The translations under genes were made by a program, and so were the position numbers. Of a DNA stretch of 64,000 nucleotides, positions 60,101 through 64,000 are shown piece by piece; within the stretch, counting starts at the first letter, position 1, and each line of letters starts with the position of its first letter. Location: contig JAJAGP010000369.1 of the NCBI GenBank assembly GCA_025084515.1, positions 58,501 through 122,500 of the forward strand. Reading direction: 5' to 3'. The notes under the pieces are model-generated. The model was not told the origin of the DNA and did no database searches. It was given only the letters and a program-made list of their open reading frames with translations. The stretch is from Ancistrus triradiatus. Lineage: Eukaryota > Chordata > Actinopteri > Siluriformes > Loricariidae.

Positions 60101-62534
60101 GAGTCTTTCTGCCTGCCAGTTTTCTAGATTGTTCTTTCCTTCTTTCACTTTTATCCTTTGTCACAAATATTCTCTCTTCTCATGACGTCCCTAGACCAAC
60201 TTTCAGATTTTCTTTTCATATATGTGTATATTTCTTCTCTTTTCTTCGATGAAACCAATAACCAGCAGCATCTCATATAAAAAAACTGCACTGATGCTGG
60301 CTCTTGGCCAGTTTTTCCTAAAGTGTCAGCCAGGTGCAGCTTGTTCAGCAGGTGTTAACACCATGTGACTGGCTAAATGTAGTTCGCAAAGGCTGCACTA
60401 TAGCCCTCTGCTGCCCTCTCTGGTCAGAGGCGGTATTGCAGAGCTGGCTTGAAATGTGTGCTTAGGCTTTTTCTGTTAAAGAAACCAGCACAGCAGCATT
60501 AACTGAGCAAAGAAGCAAAACAAAAACACTGTAAAAACAGGAACATCACATATTTGGTTCAACCAGAACCAAACCAGTGTATTCTCACCTGGCAGGTACA
60601 CTGGGAGCAAGGTTCACCGGGGGATTTCCACATCTGCCCCTCTTTGTACTCTGTCCCATGCTGCACACAACCTAAAGGGTCATATTAGGGATATTAGAGG
60701 ACGTTCACGGCAATGATGTTTTGATATTTTATGCTATGTCTGATTGGTGTATAGAGGCATGAGCTGTACGTCTGCACTGTTGGCAGCACTGTCCTGCAGG
60801 GGTAACAGGGTCAGGGCAGGTAACCTCAGGGCAGGTGACAGGTGTGCATGTGACACTGCCACTAATGCACACACACTGCTGGCACGGATCATGCTGAGAT
60901 ATGAACGACTCTGTGTGGGCATACTGCACTCCTTCATACGAGCACATGTCACACACTGGGCAGCAGTCCTTGGACCGCACGGGGTGTGTGCACTGCTGGG
61001 CACAGGGCTTCCTCTGGCAGGACACGACTTCATTCTGAAAGCAGATGAACGGAGAATCAAGTTTTCCTTTTAGAGCAACTCAAACGGCTGTGTCTGAGGG
61101 AAAAGGTCCGATCAGGTACTGTACATGACCCTGATGTGTAAGGAGAACCTAGGTTTAAAAATGCGTGAACACACTCACCATGCAAGAACAGAATAAGCAG
61201 GGATTGGTGACCGGGGTAAAAGTGGAGCCACTCGGGTACTGCCGCCCCAGGTGCTTGCACACGCCCGTACAGACAGGACAGCACTCTCCCGGAGGTCTCA
61301 CCGGCCTTCTGCACGACACCGTAGGACATGGCAGGGATACACACGACACATCACCGTTCTATACACAAAGAGGAGCCGTCATGAGAAATATTCAGGATTT
61401 TCCTTTAGCATACAGTTCACATGTTCGTTTTGCAAAGTTCCGTTGCACAGTAACGTTTTAAGTGGTATCTGTGAATGTAACTCTGTATTGTAGAGCTCGA
61501 TAAAGGTTTGATAAAGGAATCCCTTGCCCATGTGGTTCTATCAGCTATTGATGAATGACGGTTCTTGATGCAGTGCCGTCTGAGGGAGCGGAGATCACCC
61601 CTCTGCAGCTTAGGCTTTTTAGGAATTCCTCCAGATTCCTTGAATCATTTAACGATATTATGCAATGTAGAGGGAGAACTTTGGGAATCCCTTCCAGTCT
61701 TTCTTTGAGGGACATTGCTTCTAAAAAATTTCAATCATTTTCTCATGAATTTGTTGACTAACTGGAGATCCTCTGCCCATCTTTGTTGCTCAAAGCAGAC
61801 TTGAACCTGCTTTTGAACCAAATCATGATTACAATCACCTGTTTGAAATCATATTATTATTTAGTCTTTTTGCCTCATTACTAACCCTAAATTCCCCCAT
61901 CCCAACTGTTTTTGGAGTGTGTTACAGGCCTGAAATGCAGGAATGGATGTTTATTAACAAGAAATGACGCTGACCAGAAAAAAACATGAAATATCTCAGG
62001 TTCCTACAGCCTGCAATGAATTAAAAGTCAAAGTAAATGTGAGACACGCTGCAGTTTTTTTTTATTTGCATTTTCCATACCATCCCAACTTTGCCTGATT
62101 TGTGTTTTTATGTTTCAGTATGTTTGTAGGTGTGCATACCGAGCAGGTACATTGCTGGCAGGGGTCTTCGGGATGAGGAAACCTTTCTCCGTTCGTGCAC
62201 TCTCGCCCGTGGAAACTACAGCCGTCACATGCGGCGCAGTTGCACTGGTCTGTGGCAGGGTGTGAGCACGTCGCCTCGGGGCAGAGCTTAAACGCACAAT
62301 TCACCATCCCTTTCTGCATCACACACACAGATACACAGACGCAGTGTGTTTAACTGCAATTAAAATGAATGCAATTTATGTGTAAATTATATTTAGGTGG
62401 CTTACAATGCATGTACATTCATCACACTCCGGCTTAGTAGTCGAGAAAACCTCTCCATCGGAATAAACCCCTCCTTTGAAAACACAACCTGCACACAGGA
62501 TTAGGTTCAGTCACGATTTATGTTTTATGTACAA

Positions 62535-62570
<36 letters not shown>

Positions 62571-63825
62571 CCACACCTTCACAACGAGGGCAACCACATG
62601 GTCCAATGACAGGAAAGAGACACGAAGCAGGAGCACACACTTTTCTTCCACACTCCACCGAGCCGGCCTGTTAAACACACAACGATATTAACGGTGTTCA
62701 AGCAAGCATGAATATCTGAAACACACACACACACACACACACACAGAAAGCTTACCCTGCATGTGCACTCAGAACAGCTATCCGTCGTATCTGGTAGTGT
62801 TTGGCCATTATTTAGCATTACTCCATTATAGGAACAACCTTGGAGAAAAACAATGAATATATTTATTTAGCATGAATTACACTCCAAATATCTCAAACAG
62901 CTGGAAATCTAAGTACAAGAATGTCCACAGATGTGCCTAAAGTTGTTCAGGTGTTCCCTATATACTGCACTATTTAGGGGAATCGACATTTTGTAGGGTT
63001 TGCCGAATTCTCAGTGGATAATCGTGCTCCCTGGTTAGTGCACTACATTACCCATGATGCAACACAAATCTAGTGTTGAGGCAAAGCATACTACTTTCAC
63101 CCATGCATAGCAAAGCTCTGTATTTTTATTTCTGTGTAATAAAGTGTAAATAAACAATGCAAAGCAACGCATATTTCCTAGTACAAATTTTCAACAACAA
63201 CAAAAAAAATCTCAGACACATCTTTGGAACGTAGGAGGAAACCCAGACAGTCAACGGGGAAATTTGGTACTCCTCCACCATGATGACCGTGGTTCGAGTT
63301 CCTGGCACTGCAACACTGACCCCATCTGGCCAGACTGGCGTATCATTTAGGCCGTGCCCCGTGCTCTTCCATGTGTTACACGTTGTGTTTAATGCCGTGT
63401 CTCTTACCATCACACACAGGGCAGCAGTGTCCAGCTATCAGAGCTGGGTGAGAGCAGCCCGGGTTGTAGCATGGCTTCCTGCTGCAGGTCACATGTCCAT
63501 CCACACACACGCAGTGGTTACAGCGGTCGGCGGGATCTGGAAACTCCTGCCCCGTCAGATAATCTGTTCCGGCGTACCGACAGCCTGAGGGGGACAAACA
63601 CGTGCAGTGATCTCATATGGGTTCAGGGATTGGCTTCCAGCCGCTGATACGTACCATCACAGCTCTCACAGCACCGGGCCTGTACGGGAAAAGGACAGGT
63701 GACGTGCGGACAGCGTCTTCTCTCACAACTCACAGTGCCTTCCCGACAAACGCACACCCCGCAGGGGTCCCGGGGGTCCGTGATCACCGCCCCGTTAGCA
63801 TGCTCCACTCCATTATACAGACATC
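53627..63825 (-). CDS. kcp: Kielin/chordin-like protein, 3' part
   Basis: KCP is a secreted protein whose cysteine-rich VWC (chordin-type) repeats bind BMP and TGF-beta ligands, enhancing BMP and damping TGF-beta signalling. Exons: 63825-63655, 63584-63408, 62838-62756, 62667-62577, 62488-62406, 62313-62140, 61358-61179, 61034-60770, 60671-60589, 60004-59911, 59819-59646, 59559-59477, 59055-58935, 58445-58363, 58271-58172, 57212-57124, 56996-56894, 56809-56667, 56543-56371, 55363-55252, 55074-54973, 54879-54715, 54375-54075, 53844-53627. All phases agree and about 1,122 residues are covered without a break. Thirteen VWC repeats precede VWD (FGDPHYRTFDG), C8 and TIL domains and the stop. BMPER has the same tail but only five VWC repeats, so kcp fits. 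Signal peptide and first repeats lie beyond 64000. Confidence 0.93.
55396..55424. repeat. (ATT)n microsatellite in kcp intron
   Basis: About nine ATT units in the 1-kb intron between exons 56543-56371 and 55363-55252. Confidence 0.9.
56598..56657. repeat. (TG)n microsatellite, kcp intron donor side
   Basis: About 29 TG units, that is CA in the gene's sense, starting 10 nt after the donor of exon 56809-56667. The run fills about half of a 123-nt intron. Confidence 0.95.
57070..57110. repeat. (TG)n microsatellite, kcp intron donor side
   Basis: About 20 TG units (CA in sense), about 14 nt after the donor of exon 57212-57124, in a 127-nt intron. Confidence 0.95.
57371..58157 (+). mobile_element. 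Non-autonomous Tc1-like element T2, copy 1
   Basis: The ends form long inverted repeats: left TCTGAAAATGTTGGGATGGT, with the right end complementary (CCCAACTTTTTCTGACA). Inside, the plus strand codes for the start of a Tc1-type helix-turn-helix transposase (IGRDLHIS-like, then SPSTVHNIIK-like) and LRSLRRHCIKNRHSSIAD, with an internal deletion and then loss of the catalytic part. It sits in the kcp intron between exons 58271-58172 and 57212-57124. Confidence 0.8.
58274..58296. repeat. (CA)n microsatellite at a kcp acceptor
   Basis: In the gene's sense this is a TG run ending directly in TAG at exon 58271-58172, so it replaces the usual polypyrimidine tract. Confidence 0.9.
60008..60042. repeat. 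(CA)n microsatellite near a kcp acceptor
   Basis: TG units in the gene's sense, directly before TTCCTCAG at exon 60004-59911. Confidence 0.9.
60155..60445 (+). repeat. Dispersed repeat family R1, copy 3
   Basis: TTTGTCACAAATATTCTCTC, CTCATGACGTCCCTAGA, CAGCATCTCATATAAAAAAA and CCCTCTGCTGCCCTCTCTGG match copies 1 and 2 in order. It lies in the kcp intron between exons 60671-60589 and 60004-59911, antisense to the gene. Confidence 0.65.
61510..62102 (-). mobile_element. Tc1-like element T2, copy 2, truncated
   Basis: Reverse orientation relative to copy 1: GATGAATGACGGTTCTTGAT, TGCAGTGCCGTCTGAGGGA and TTGTTGACTAACTGGAGATC are the complement of the copy 1 coding part. The right end ACCATCCCAACTTTGCCTG is the inverted repeat. 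The other end is missing near 61510. It lies in the kcp intron between exons 62313-62140 and 61358-61179. Confidence 0.8.
62536..62570. repeat. (TG)n microsatellite, kcp intron donor side
   Basis: CA run in the gene's sense, about 7 nt after the donor (GTGTGGAA) of exon 62667-62577, in an 88-nt intron. Confidence 0.9.
62720..62746. repeat. (CA)n microsatellite, kcp intron donor side
   Basis: TG run in the gene's sense, about 11 nt after the donor of exon 62838-62756, in an 88-nt intron. Confidence 0.9.
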
Positions 63826-64000
63826 CTGTACAGACCAGAGTAATAGCATCTAAATATTCTATATTAATAAAAGACTGTATAACTGCAGGTGTTTTCATAA
63901 ATGCACTGCTTGTAGAGACAGTGGTGACACAATGAACAACACTCTCCTGAAATGGATATAAAAACAGAACATTAATGAATAACATCATTTCCATTAATAA
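63826..64000. other. kcp: kcp intron at the window edge
   Basis: Sequence to the right of the most 5' exon seen. A minus-strand open frame crosses it but the acceptor at 63826 shows that it is intronic. Confidence 0.7.

Larger units (their letters stand above)
56371..63825 (-). other. kcp: Thirteen VWC repeats of kcp
   Basis: Each repeat keeps the pattern from 'GCxYxG...' to 'CCPxC'. Some are whole in one exon (63825-63655 GCLYNGVEHANG; 63584-63408; 59819-59646 GCVYDGVEHAEG; and most of 61034-60770). Others are split after the CxCx motif by a phase-0 intron. Two exons (62313-62140 and 61358-61179) carry the end of one repeat and the start of the next, and 61034-60770 carries an end plus a whole repeat, so introns between some repeats have been lost. 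The last repeat runs into exon 56543-56371 (GLCCPRC). Confidence 0.92.

Noticed and set aside
53627..63825. BMPER, or a mucin/VWF-type gene
   Set aside because: The VWD-C8-TIL tail is shared, but thirteen VWC repeats before a single VWD fit KCP, not BMPER (five) or mucins (several VWD).

Overview
The window is nuclear DNA of a ray-finned fish. The genes have many small exons with GT/AG borders, their proteins match vertebrate families, and the spaces between them are filled with Tc1-like transposon debris, tRNA-derived SINE pieces and microsatellites. The repeat spectrum suggests an ostariophysan, perhaps a catfish, but this is inference and I cannot name the species.

Layout. (1) 1-14.7 kb: no gene that I can support; repeat fragments plus a few AT-rich blocks that look like conserved non-coding elements. 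(2) 14.77-41.15 kb, minus strand: ppfibp2 (liprin-beta-2). I could place 24 exons with consistent phases, giving about 844 codons from a start at 41100. A longer N-terminus homologous to the usual one is also visible, but an in-frame TAG interrupts it. Its introns hold two minisatellites, a perfect-looking MITE, a decayed Tc1 element and several SINEs. (3) 43.5-52.3 kb: two PRDM9-type genes (PR/SET domain plus C2H2 zinc-finger array) as an inverted, convergent pair, copy A (+, 9 tandem fingers) and copy B (-, 7 tandem fingers), with a third, dead 5' fragment between them. The SET exons are almost identical while the finger arrays differ strongly. Copy B stays in frame only if a splice acceptor 4 nt downstream of the one used in copy A is taken. 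(4) 53.6-63.8 kb, minus strand: the 3' part of kcp (kielin/chordin-like protein). There are 24 exons encoding 13 von Willebrand C repeats, then VWD, C8 and TIL domains and the stop codon; the 5' end lies beyond the right edge.

The genes do not form a pathway. Liprin-beta-2 is a cytoplasmic scaffold, KCP is a secreted BMP/TGF-beta modulator, and PRDM9-type proteins are histone methyltransferases whose fingers choose recombination sites in species where they act meiotically. The most interesting part is the PRDM9-like locus: a recent or gene-converted duplication with fast-changing DNA-contact residues, a rescued reading frame, an extra out-of-frame open exon, and a cluster of ten CCAAT boxes just behind copy B.
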